Assembly (NCBI RefSeq): GCF_000025345.1
Contig: NC_013757.1
Span: forward strand, 4,650,001-4,714,000
DNA: 64,000 nucleotides
From: Geodermatophilus obscurus DSM 43160
Lineage (GTDB): Bacteria; Actinomycetota; Actinomycetes; Mycobacteriales; Geodermatophilaceae
Direction: 5' to 3'
How positions within the stretch are numbered: the first letter of the stretch is position 1; every line of letters begins with the position of its first letter. This document shows positions 17,628 through 27,226 of this stretch, in pieces. The notes under the pieces were generated by a model. The model was given only the letters and a program-made list of their open reading frames with translations. It was not told where the DNA came from and made no database searches. The position numbers were made by a program, and so were the translations under genes.

Positions 17628-18182
17628 ATGGCCCGCATCCCCCTCGACCCACCCCGCACCCTCGTCTACCGCCTGGCCGAGTGGTACTCGCGCCGCACCT
17701 ACGGCGCGGTCCTCGACCCCGGTGCCGCGATGGCCCACAACCCGCGCGTCCTGCTGACCAACGCCCGCTTCGAACGCTCCCTGCAGCGCTGGGACCGGCT
17801 GGACCCGACGCTCGAGGCGCTGGCCGTCATGGCCTCGGCGGTGACCATCGGCTGCTCGTGGTGCGTCGACTTCGGCTACTGGATCAGCACGAACAAGGGC
17901 GTCGACCCGGCCAAGCTGCGCGACGTCCCGCGCTAGCGGGACAGTGACGCGTACACCGCCCTCGAGCGCCGGGTGATCGCCTACGCCGAGGCGATGAGCA
18001 CCACCCCGCCCAGGGTCACCGACGGGATGGTCGCCGAGCTGCGGGGTGAGCTGGACGACGCCGTGCTCGTCGAGCTGACGATGATGGTCGCCGTGGAGAA
18101 CTCCCGGTCGCGTTTCAACGCCGCGCTGGGGCTGACCAGTCAGGGTTTCCGGGACCGCTGCGAGCTCCCGGCCACGGCGTGA
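17628..18182 (+). pseudogene. Carboxymuconolactone decarboxylase-family gene with in-frame TAG
   Basis: From the ATG at 17628 (GGAGAGG ribosome site) the frame encodes an AhpD-like protein with the CxxC redox pair in TIGCSWCVDFG. After residue 102 (KLRDVPR) a TAG stops it at 17934-17936, yet the same frame continues RDSDAYTALERRVIAYAEAM through to TGA at 18180-18182 with no further stop. Relatives read VPRWRDSD at this place, so TGG has become TAG. The full product would be 184 residues. Genes of this kind are the classical partners of ECF41 sigma factors, and the sigma gene here overlaps by four bases. Probably inactive; readthrough or a sequencing error are the alternatives. Confidence 0.85.
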
Positions 18183-19111
18183 CCGCCCCGGATCCGGGCA
18201 CCGGCCCGCTGGCGGCCTTCGACCGGCACCGACGGCTGCTGTTCACGGTCGCCTACCAGATGCTGGGCAGCGTCACCGACGCCGAGGACGTCGTGCAGGA
18301 CGCGTGACTCCGGTGGTCGGCGACCGACCGGGCCGACGTCGCCGACCCGCGGGCCTACCTCGTCCGGATCACGTCCCGGCTGGCCCTCGATCGGCTGGAC
18401 TCGGCCCGCAGCCGCCGCGAGAGCTACGTCGGGCCGTGGCTGCCGGAGCCCCTGCTCACCGGCACTGCCCCCGTCGCGGGCGGGACTCCCCCGCCCGCCC
18501 CGGACGACGCGGCGGTGCTCGGGGACCAGGTCTCGCTCGCTCTGCTGGTGGTCCTCGAGACGCTGTCCCCTGCCGAGCGGGCCGTCTTCGTCCTCCGGGA
18601 GGTGTTCGGCCTGCCGGCGGCGGAGGTGGCCGCGATCCTGGGCCGCAGCGAGGCCGCGGTCCGGCAGACGGCGCACCGCGCCCGGGAGCACGTGCAGTCC
18701 CGGCAGCCGCGCTTCGACGCCGACCGGTCGGCCCAGCGGGTCGTCACCGAGCGGTTCCTCGCCGCCTGCGCCGGCGGCGACGTCGAGGCGCTGCTGGCCG
18801 CGCTGGCTCCGGACGTCGTCCTGGTGACCGACGGCGGGGGCAGGGCGAAGGCGGCGCTGCGGCCCATCGTGGGCGTGGACAAGGTGGCGCGCTTCCTGCT
18901 GGCGACCGCTGCCGAGGGTCTGTCCATCCCGGACCTGCACATCGAGATCGCCGACGTCAACGGCGCTCCTGGCGTCGTCGCGTGGGTCCGTGGCGCGCCC
19001 TTCCTGACGATGTCGCTGGTCGTGGCCGACGGGCTCGTCGAGCAGGTGCTGGTCGTGCGCAACCCCGAGAAGCTCCGCGGCCTGCCGACGGTGGCGACGA
19101 AGTCGACTTAG
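18179..19111 (+). pseudogene. ECF41-type (SigJ-like) sigma factor with in-frame TGA
   Basis: The frame from GTG 18179 encodes FDRHRRLLFTVAYQMLGSV, TDAEDVVQDA, then TGA at 18305-18307 where sigma region 2 normally has Trp (VQDAWLRW). The same frame continues without interruption: region 2 end, the ECF41 linker YVGPWLPEPLL, region 4 (LSPAERAVFVLREVFGL, AEVAAILGRSEAAVRQ) and a fused SnoaL-like domain with the ECF41 signatures DGGGR and NPEKL. Full length would be 310 residues. The single TGG-to-TGA change truncates it at residue 42. An internal start near 18515 could not make a working sigma factor. Coupled by GTGA to the decarboxylase-like pseudogene. Confidence 0.88.
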
Positions 19112-19121
19112 GCTCGCGCGG

Positions 19122-19856
19122 GTGACCTCCCCGCAGCCCCGGAAGCCCGCCGAGCACGTCGACCGCGCGCTGTGCGTGCTCGCCCACCCCGACGACGTCG
19201 ACTTCGGCAGCGCCGGCACCGTGGCGACCTGGACGGCGGCGGGCACCGAGGTCACCTACCTGATCGTCACCGACGGGGACGCGGGCGGGTTCGACGACAC
19301 CCCGCGTGAGCAGATGGGCCCGCTGCGGCGCGCCGAGCAGGAGGCTGCGGCCAAGGCGGTCGGCGTCACCGACGTGCGCTTCCTCGGCCACCCCGACGGC
19401 CGCCTGGAGCTGACCCTGGACCTGCGCCGCGACATCAGCCGGGTGATCCGCCAGGTGCGCCCGCAGCGGGTGCTGACCAGCTCGCCGGAGCGGATGTGGG
19501 ACCGGATCGGGGCCAGCCACCCCGACCACATGACCGTGGGCGAGTCCACGCTGCGCGCCGTGTACCCCGACGCCCGCAACCCCTTCGCCTTCCCCGAGCT
19601 GCTGGCCGACGAGGGCCTCGAGGCGTGGACGGTCTCCGAGGTCTGGCTGGGCGCCAGCCCGCGCGCCGACCACGTCGTCGACGTCACCGACGTCGTCGAG
19701 CTCAAGTTCGCCGCGCTCAAGAGCCACCTCACCCAGATCAGCCACCTCGACGACCTCGAGGACTTCGTCACCGACTGGATGCGCCAGACCGGACGCCGCC
19801 TGGGCCTGCCGCCGGGCCGGCTCGGCGAGGCCTTCCAGGTCGTCCACACCGCCTGA
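19122..19856 (+). CDS. PIG-L family N-deacetylase
   Basis: A 244-residue LmbE/PIG-L zinc deacetylase. The metal site is visible as AHPDD (His22, Asp25) near the N-terminus and SHPDHM around residue 130. Family members deacetylate N-acetylglucosaminyl lipids or mycothiol intermediates and conjugates; this one resembles the broad actinobacterial group without assigned substrate. It is intact, in contrast to the broken genes on either side. The GTG at 19122 lies 10 bases after the sigma-factor stop, so it may have been part of that transcript. Confidence 0.88.
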   Translation: MTSPQPRKPAEHVDRALCVLAHPDDVDFGSAGTVATWTAAGTEVTYLIVTDGDAGGFDDTPREQMGPLRRAEQEAAAKAVGVTDVRFLGHPDGRLELTLDLRRDISRVIRQVRPQRVLTSSPERMWDRIGASHPDHMTVGESTLRAVYPDARNPFAFPELLADEGLEAWTVSEVWLGASPRADHVVDVTDVVELKFAALKSHLTQISHLDDLEDFVTDWMRQTGRRLGLPPGRLGEAFQVVHTA

Positions 19857-19963
19857 GCAGGACGAAACCGGCGCGCAACACCCGGCTCCCAGCGAGGATG
19901 CAGGCGGTAACACGGTCCCCGTAGAACGCCCCCGACTGCTGGATCCGAGCACCGGGAGAGCAC

Positions 19964-21351
19964 GTGACCGCCACCCCGCACCACCCGTCCACCGACCGGC
20001 CGGACCCGGCCGCCGCCGCCGAGCTCCTGGAGAACGGGCTGGGCCGGCGCGCCTTCGTCCGGGCCGCCCTCGCGGTGGGCGCGGCCGCTGCCGCGGGCGT
20101 CGCCACCGCCGCACCGGCGTCCGCCGCCCCGGCGGGCCGGACGCGACTGCCCGGCGAGGTCCTCCAGCCGGGCACGGGCCCCATCGACGGGGAGCACTAC
20201 CTGCCCTCGGTGCCCGAGCAGGTCTACTGGGGCTACCTGCCGCGCGTCGGTGACCCGGCGGTGCTGCGGGTCCGCTCCGGCAGCACGGTCACCATCGACA
20301 CGGTCAGCCACGAGGGGATCCTGGAGGACCAGGGCCGCGATCTGGTGGCGTGGTTCGGCGGCAAGGGCGTCCGCGCGGGCAGGTGCTGGACGACGCCGTC
20401 GCCATCGCCCGCGAGTACGACCGGCACGGCCGGGACTTTGACGCCGACGGCCCGCACGTGGTCACCGGGCCGGTGTACGTCGAGGGCGCCGAGCCCGGCG
20501 ACGTCCTGAAGATCGAGCCGCTGACCGCGCTGCCTCGTGTCCCCTACGGCGTCATCTCCAGCCGGCACGGCAAGGGTGCGCTGTCATCCGCCTTCCTGAC
20601 GCCCGAGGGGGAGCTGACCGCCCAGGAGGTCATGCCACCCGTCTCGACCGACGGCCGGGCCACCGGGGACCCGATGAGGTACGGCAACGTCTCCACCTTC
20701 ACCCCGTTGAGCAACGGCCGCGGCGGGACGCCGGTCGCGACGTTGCCCGTGGGCCGGAACGGGGCGGTGTCCTGGCCGGTCTCGCCGTTCGCCGGTCTGA
20801 TGGCGGTCGCCACCGTCGAGGACGCCGGGACGCTGGACGACCCGCTGGTCAACTCGATCCCGCCCACCCTGGGCGGCGGCAACATCGACGTCAACCTGCT
20901 GACCGTGGGCTCGGCGTTCTACGTGCCCGTCGTCGCGCCGGGGGCGCTGTTCTCCGTCGGTGACCCGCACATGTCCATGGGCAGCGGCGAGGTGGCGCTG
21001 ACGGCACTGGAAGGCTCGCTGCGGCTGACCTTCCGGCTCACCGTCTGCAAGAAGGGCTCGACGAAGGCCCCGTCGATCGCCTACCACTACCCGTTCGGGG
21101 AGACGCCGGACGCCTGGGTGCCCATCGGGCTGTCGGACCCCGACGGCTCCCGCGGCGGGCAGGGCAGCGACCTCGACGTCTCCAACCGCCGGGCGACGCT
21201 CAACGCGCTGGACTTCCTGCAGACCGACCTTGGCATGGACCGGGCCACGGCCTACGCCTACCTGTCCGCGGCCGTGGACTTCACCGTCTCCCAGGTGGTC
21301 GACCGGACGGTGGGCGCACACGCGGTCATCCCCAAGAGCCACTTCCGCTGA
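19964..21351 (+). pseudogene. Acetamidase/formamidase-family gene with a frameshift and Tat signal
   Basis: GTG 19964 begins a protein with a twin-arginine signal (GRRAFVRAALAVGAAAAAG, cleavage likely after ASA) and continues into YWGYLPRVGDPAVLRVRSGS, DTVSHEGI and FGGKGVRAG. At 20377-20379 one base appears to be missing from a G run: the continuation QVLDDAVAIAREYDR is in the next frame and runs to 21351, with the amidase features HVVTGPVYVEGAEPGDVLKI, DPHMSMGSGEV and a C-terminal FTVSQVVDRTVGAH. With the base restored the protein would be about 462 residues, usual for secreted homologues. Inactive as written; an assembly error is the main alternative. Confidence 0.85.
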
Positions 21352-21426
21352 GCCTGTCGGCGAGATCTGCACACTCGTCGCCATCAAGGGCCCGATGGGC
21401 GCGGGTGTGCAGATCTCGCGGGCCGC

Positions 21427-22083
21427 TCAGAGCAACCGGTTCGTGGCGGCCCAGCGGGTCAGCTCGTTGCGGTTGGACAGCTGCAGCTTGCGCAGCACGT
21501 TGGACGCGTGCGACTCCACCGTCTTCACCGAGATGAACAGCCGCGAGCCGATCTCCCGGTAGGTGTAGCCGCGGGCCAGCAGCTGCATGACCTCCCGCTC
21601 CCGGGCGCTGAGCAGGTCTAGGCCGGGGTCGGTGGCCGGGTCCTCGGGCTGCGGGGCGGACGGCGTCGTCGCGGCGAACGCGTCGAGCACGAACCCGGCG
21701 AGCCGCGGGCTGAAGACGACGTCCCCGTCGGCGACGCGGGCGACGGCGTCCCGCAGGTCCGGACCTGAGATGCTCTTGGTGACGTAGCCGCGCGCGCCGG
21801 CGCGGATGACGGCGATGACGTCCTCGGCGGCGTCGGACACCGACAGCGCCAGCCACCGCACCGACGGCAGCTCGGCGCGCAGCGTCTCGAGCACCGCCCG
21901 TCCCCCGCCGCCGGGCAGGTGGACGTCGAGCAGGACCACGTCGGGCACCGTGGCCCGGATCCCCTCGACGGCGCCGGCGACGTCGGCGGCCTCACCGACG
22001 ACGTCGACCGCGCCGCCGAGTTCCGCCCGCACTCCTGAACGCACCATCGCGTGGTCGTCCACGAGGTACACGCGGGGGGTCAC
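21427..22083 (-). CDS. LuxR/NarL-family response regulator
   Basis: A 218-residue two-component regulator. The receiver domain starts RVYLVDDHAMVRSGV, has the phospho-acceptor in VVLLDVHLPGGGG and the conserved Lys in GYVTKSIS; the C-terminal LuxR helix-turn-helix reads LSAREREVMQLLARGYTYRE and SVKTVESHASNVLRKL. All catalytic residues are present. The GTG at 22083 overlaps the kinase stop (GTGA), so kinase and regulator are coupled. Likely target: the divergent PspC-domain operon, by analogy with LiaRS-type envelope-stress systems, which is inference. Confidence 0.93.
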   Translation of the reverse strand: MTPRVYLVDDHAMVRSGVRAELGGAVDVVGEAADVAGAVEGIRATVPDVVLLDVHLPGGGGRAVLETLRAELPSVRWLALSVSDAAEDVIAVIRAGARGYVTKSISGPDLRDAVARVADGDVVFSPRLAGFVLDAFAATTPSAPQPEDPATDPGLDLLSAREREVMQLLARGYTYREIGSRLFISVKTVESHASNVLRKLQLSNRNELTRWAATNRLL

Positions 22084-23264
22084 GCGGCCGCCTCCTGGCG
22101 GGGCAGGCACAGCTCCACCTCGGTCCCCTCCCCCGGCGCCGAGCGCACCGCCGCCGTCCCGCCGAGCCGGGTCAGCCGGCCGGTGACCGAGTCGCGCAAC
22201 CCGCGCCGGTCGCCCGGCACGGCAGCGGGGTCGAAACCGGCACCGCGGTCGCGGACGAAGACGGCGACCCGCTGCGGCGTCACCTCGGTGTACAGGTCGG
22301 CCGCGGTCGCGCCCGAGTGCTTGGCCGCGTTGACCAGCGCCTCGCGAGTGGCCGCGCCGAGGGCGGTGAGCGCGTCGTCCAGCGGGGCATCGCCGACGAC
22401 GACCGACTCGACGGTCAGCGCGTGGTCGGCCTCCACCTCGGCGACCACGCCGGACACCAGCGCCGCCCAGGTGCCGCCGCCGACGGCCGCCGCCGGCTCG
22501 TAGAGCCAGGTGCGCAGCTCGCGCTCCTGGCTGCGGGCCAGCCGGGACACCGCCGTGGCGTCGTCGGCGTGCCGCTGGATGAGGGCGAGGGTCTGCAGCA
22601 CGGAGTCGTGCAGGTGAGCGGCGACGGCGGCCCGCTCCTCGGAGCGCACGCGGGCGGTGCGCTCGGCCTCGCGGGAGGCCAGCAGCCGGCGCCACAGCGG
22701 CGCGGTGGCCAGCGCCACGCCGACCAGGATGAGCAGGGTCGAGGCGAAGCCGTTGCGCGCGTCGTCCAGCTGGCCGGTCGTGACCAGCAGCAGCACCACG
22801 CCGGCGGCGCCGAGGAGCACCCCGCCGGCGAGCAGCCAGCGCACGCCGGGGCGGGCGAGGGAGCGGTCGGTGTCCAGCTGACGCCAGATGACGGTCAGCC
22901 CGACGACGACCAGCAGCAGCGGCAGGACCAGGTTGCCGCCGCCCCAGCTGCTCAGCTGGGTCACCAGGATCAGCGCGCCGAGGCCGAGCAGCCCCAGGCC
23001 GAGCGTCTGCCGGCGGCTGGGCTCCTCGGTCGCCTCGTCGACCACCGGGTCGGCGTCGGCGTCGGCGACCGGCATGAAGAACCACAGCAGCGCGTAGGCC
23101 ACGGCGCCGATGCCGGTCGCGGCGAGGACGACGAAGGCCACGCGGACGACGAGCGGGTCGGCCCGCAGGTGCACCGCCGTCCCCGCGGCGACGCCGGCCA
23201 GCAGCCGCCCCGAGCGCGGGCGCACCAGCGGCGGCCGCACGGGCACGGGCAGGGTCGTCGTCAC
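22080..23264 (-). CDS. Sensor histidine kinase with N-terminal PspC domain
   Basis: A 394-residue kinase. Residues about 12-65 are a PspC domain (SGRLLAGVAAGTAVHLRADP, YALLWFFMPV), followed by three to four further membrane helices, a HisKA_3 dimerisation region with the phospho-acceptor in AAHLHDSVLQTLALIQ, and a HATPase domain (LVNAAKHSG, VRDRGAGFD, GLRDSVTGRL). The GTG at 23264 starts TTTLPVPVRPP just before PspC. The frame also allows a start at 23390, overlapping the divergent gene's ATG, which is less likely. PspC-kinase fusions with a neighbouring PspC/LiaF-like protein suggest envelope-stress sensing. Confidence 0.88.
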   Translation of the reverse strand: MTTTLPVPVRPPLVRPRSGRLLAGVAAGTAVHLRADPLVVRVAFVVLAATGIGAVAYALLWFFMPVADADADPVVDEATEEPSRRQTLGLGLLGLGALILVTQLSSWGGGNLVLPLLLVVVGLTVIWRQLDTDRSLARPGVRWLLAGGVLLGAAGVVLLLVTTGQLDDARNGFASTLLILVGVALATAPLWRRLLASREAERTARVRSEERAAVAAHLHDSVLQTLALIQRHADDATAVSRLARSQERELRTWLYEPAAAVGGGTWAALVSGVVAEVEADHALTVESVVVGDAPLDDALTALGAATREALVNAAKHSGATAADLYTEVTPQRVAVFVRDRGAGFDPAAVPGDRRGLRDSVTGRLTRLGGTAAVRSAPGEGTEVELCLPRQEAAA

Positions 23265-23388
23265 GGTGCTGATCGTCGCACCGGGGCGGCCCGCCTCGAC
23301 ACCAGGAACCACCCGGGTTGGTGGACCCGGGTCGGATGGGGGCGTTCCCTGATGGACCGCACCGTCGGCCGCGAGCAGGGTCTGTGCC

Positions 23389-24309
23389 ATGACATCCGCA
23401 CCGCCTCCCGCTCCCCCGTCGGCGGACCCGCCGGCGGCCGCGTACCCCCCGCCGCCCGGGCTCCCGGTGCGGCCGCCGCTGCGGCGCAGCCGCAGCGACA
23501 AGGTCATCGGCGGCGTCGCCGGCGGCCTGGCCGACTACAGCGGCATCGACGCGCTGCTGTGGCGGGTCGGCCTGGTCGCGCTGGCCCTGGCCGGCCCCGG
23601 CGTCCCCGTCTACCTGCTCCTGTGGCTGCTCATGCCGGCCGGGCCGCCCGGTGACCCCACCGCCGTCGCCCGTGCCCCGCGCGCCGTCGGTCCGCGGTCT
23701 CCGGTGCCCGGGCTGACGCTGGCCGGGTTGCTCATCGTGGTCGGCTCGCTGGTCCTGCTCAGCCGGCTCACCGACTGGGACGTCGGCCCCCGGATCGTGC
23801 TCGGCACCGGGCTGCTGGTCGTCGGGCTCGGCCTGGTCGCCGCCGCCTTCTCCGGCGGGCGGACGGCGAAGGGCGGGCTGCTCACGCTCGGTGTGCTGCT
23901 GTCGCTGGCGCTCATGGTCGTCGCGGCGGAGCCGTGGCGGGGCGTCGAGGACGGCATGGGCAGCCGCACGTACCGCCCGGCCAGCGCGGACGCCGTCCAG
24001 CCGGTCTACGACCAGGGGGTCGGCGACACGACGCTGGACCTCTCCCGCATCGACCTGTCCGGCCTCGACGGTCCGATCGTCACGAGGGTGGACGGCGGCG
24101 TGGGCAACGTCGAGGTCCTCGTGCCCCGCTCGGCCGACGTCCGGATCGAGGTGGACGGCGGCATCGGGAACGTCGACGTCCTCGGCCTCGGATCCGACGG
24201 CGGCTTCTCCCCGGGCACCGGTTCCGCGTCCTGGACCGGTGACGACGACCCCGAGATCGAACTGACCATCGACGCCGGTGTCGGTGACGTGGAGGTGCGC
24301 CGTGCCTGA
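23389..24309 (+). CDS. PspC-domain membrane protein with LiaF-like C-terminus
   Basis: A 306-residue protein. After a Pro-rich head comes a PspC domain at about residues 32-80 (RSRSDKVIGGVAGGLADYSG, LLLWLLMPAG), three more membrane helices up to about residue 180, and a C-terminal beta-rich domain with repeated DGGVGNVEVLVP, DGGIGNVDVLG and DAGVGDVEV units typical of LiaF/DUF4097-like modules. Divergent from the PspC-kinase gene, sharing a spacer of about 125 bp that must hold both promoters. Probably the membrane-side partner or target of that two-component system. It overlaps the next gene by eight bases. Confidence 0.85.
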   Translation: MTSAPPPAPPSADPPAAAYPPPPGLPVRPPLRRSRSDKVIGGVAGGLADYSGIDALLWRVGLVALALAGPGVPVYLLLWLLMPAGPPGDPTAVARAPRAVGPRSPVPGLTLAGLLIVVGSLVLLSRLTDWDVGPRIVLGTGLLVVGLGLVAAAFSGGRTAKGGLLTLGVLLSLALMVVAAEPWRGVEDGMGSRTYRPASADAVQPVYDQGVGDTTLDLSRIDLSGLDGPIVTRVDGGVGNVEVLVPRSADVRIEVDGGIGNVDVLGLGSDGGFSPGTGSASWTGDDDPEIELTIDAGVGDVEVRRA

Positions 24310-24601
24310 CTACAGCGAGTTCCCGACGACCCCGACCGCCTGGCAGGAACAGCAGCTGAGGGACTGGCAGATCGTGACCCCGCTGTCGACCGAGGACCCG
24401 CCCCGGCCCGAGCGCCGCGGCGTCGACCTCACCGCCCTGGTGCCGGGACTGTTCTTCGTCGTCCTGGCGGTCGTGCTGATGGCCGGCGCGGTCCTGCCGG
24501 TCGGCCTGGTCACCGAGGGTGGCCTGCTGTGGCTGGTGCTGATCGGCGGCGGCATCGCGCTGCTGGTGTCCGAGCTGCGCCGGGCCCGCCGCAGGCGCTG
24601 A
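24302..24601 (+). CDS. Small two-helix membrane protein
   Basis: A 99-residue protein with a hydrophilic N-terminal half and two hydrophobic helices (about residues 44-66 and 71-89) followed by an Arg-rich tail (SELRRARRRR). I do not recognise the family. The GTG at 24302 lies inside the 3' end of the PspC-protein gene, indicating translational coupling and a role in the same envelope-stress module. Confidence 0.75.
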   Translation: MPDYSEFPTTPTAWQEQQLRDWQIVTPLSTEDPPRPERRGVDLTALVPGLFFVVLAVVLMAGAVLPVGLVTEGGLLWLVLIGGGIALLVSELRRARRRR

Positions 24602-24610
24602 CCTCCCGCA

Positions 24611-24650
24611 CGCGAGGGCCCGGGGAGCGATCGCTCCCCGGGCCCTCGCG
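24611..24650. terminator. Perfect 40-bp palindrome, bidirectional terminator
   Basis: Bases 24611-24630 are the exact reverse complement of 24631-24650, giving a 20-bp stem without mismatches. It sits between two convergent genes (24601 and 24659), so it probably terminates both transcripts. Confidence 0.85.
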
Positions 24651-24658
24651 CGTGCGCC

Positions 24659-26561
<1,903 letters not shown>

Positions 26562-26612
26562 GCCGCCGATCGGACCAGGGGGGTCGGCGGCCGGTCGACC
26601 GGGTTCCGGTCC

Positions 26613-26657
26613 CTGCCACTCGATGGTGCCCGGCAGCCTGCTCGGCACGTCGAGCAC
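26613..26657. repeat. Degenerate copy of the guaA 3' end (possible att site, left)
   Basis: Forty-five bases that match 28844-28888, the last codons of guaA, at 41 positions and in the same orientation. The identical core is CCACTCGATGGTGCCCGGC. Read on the minus strand the copy still encodes VLDVPSRLPGTIEW, but the stop codon has become CAG. Together with the right copy it brackets a 2.2-kb two-gene segment. Confidence 0.8.
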
Positions 26658-26707
26658 GGCGAACGTCGGCCCGGCGCAGCACGCTCAGCTGCTCCCGGTG
26701 ACCGCCG

Positions 26708-27226
26708 GTGCGTACGCTCCCGCTGGTGAGGGCCGGTGGGGGTGCCGCGCTGGCCGGCATCACGGTCGTCCTGCTGGCCCTCGTCCTCGCGACGGCCTCC
26801 TGGCCCGTGCTCGGCTCGCTGGCACAGCGCACGCCGCTGCCACCGGCCGCGCAGTGGACCGACGCCGGTGTCCCCGTGCCCGCGTCGGCCGGTCGGTGCG
26901 CCGCACAGGACGGCACGGACCCCGGCTCGGTGCACTGGTGCATGCCCGCCGGTGTGAGCGCGGCAACGGTCGACCGGTGGTACCGCGACGTGCTGCCCCC
27001 GGGTCGCGACGCCGGTGGCCTCCGGTGGTGCGTCGAGCAACGGCGGACAGACAGCAGTCGGCGCGTCCTGTGGTCGACCGGAGCCGGCCTGGCCGGGTAC
27101 GTCCTGCCACAGCAGCCACCTCGCCCGCCGACGCAGGAGCTCGAGGACCCCGTCGCCGTGGAGGTCGTCGTGCTGCCGGGCGGGTCGTGCCACCCCGCCA
27201 CCCGGGCCGGCCGGGAGGAGGCGTGA
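26708..27226 (+). CDS. Hypothetical secreted or membrane-anchored protein in the guaA insert
   Basis: A protein of up to 172 residues that I do not recognise. It starts with one hydrophobic segment (about residues 8-33) that could be an uncleaved signal anchor, followed by an extracytoplasmic part containing four Cys (GRCAAQ, HWCMPAG, RWCVEQR, GSCHP), which may form disulfides. The GTG at 26708 is used; a second GTG at 26726 is equally possible. Overlaps the glycosyltransferase gene by four bases (GTGA), so the two are coupled and probably act together at the cell surface. Confidence 0.65.
   Translation: MRTLPLVRAGGGAALAGITVVLLALVLATASWPVLGSLAQRTPLPPAAQWTDAGVPVPASAGRCAAQDGTDPGSVHWCMPAGVSAATVDRWYRDVLPPGRDAGGLRWCVEQRRTDSSRRVLWSTGAGLAGYVLPQQPPRPPTQELEDPVAVEVVVLPGGSCHPATRAGREEA

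Noticed and set aside
20370..20385. Programmed frameshift in the acetamidase gene
   Set aside because: No slippery heptamer or downstream stem typical of recoding is seen, and homologues are read in one frame; mutation or sequencing error is simpler.
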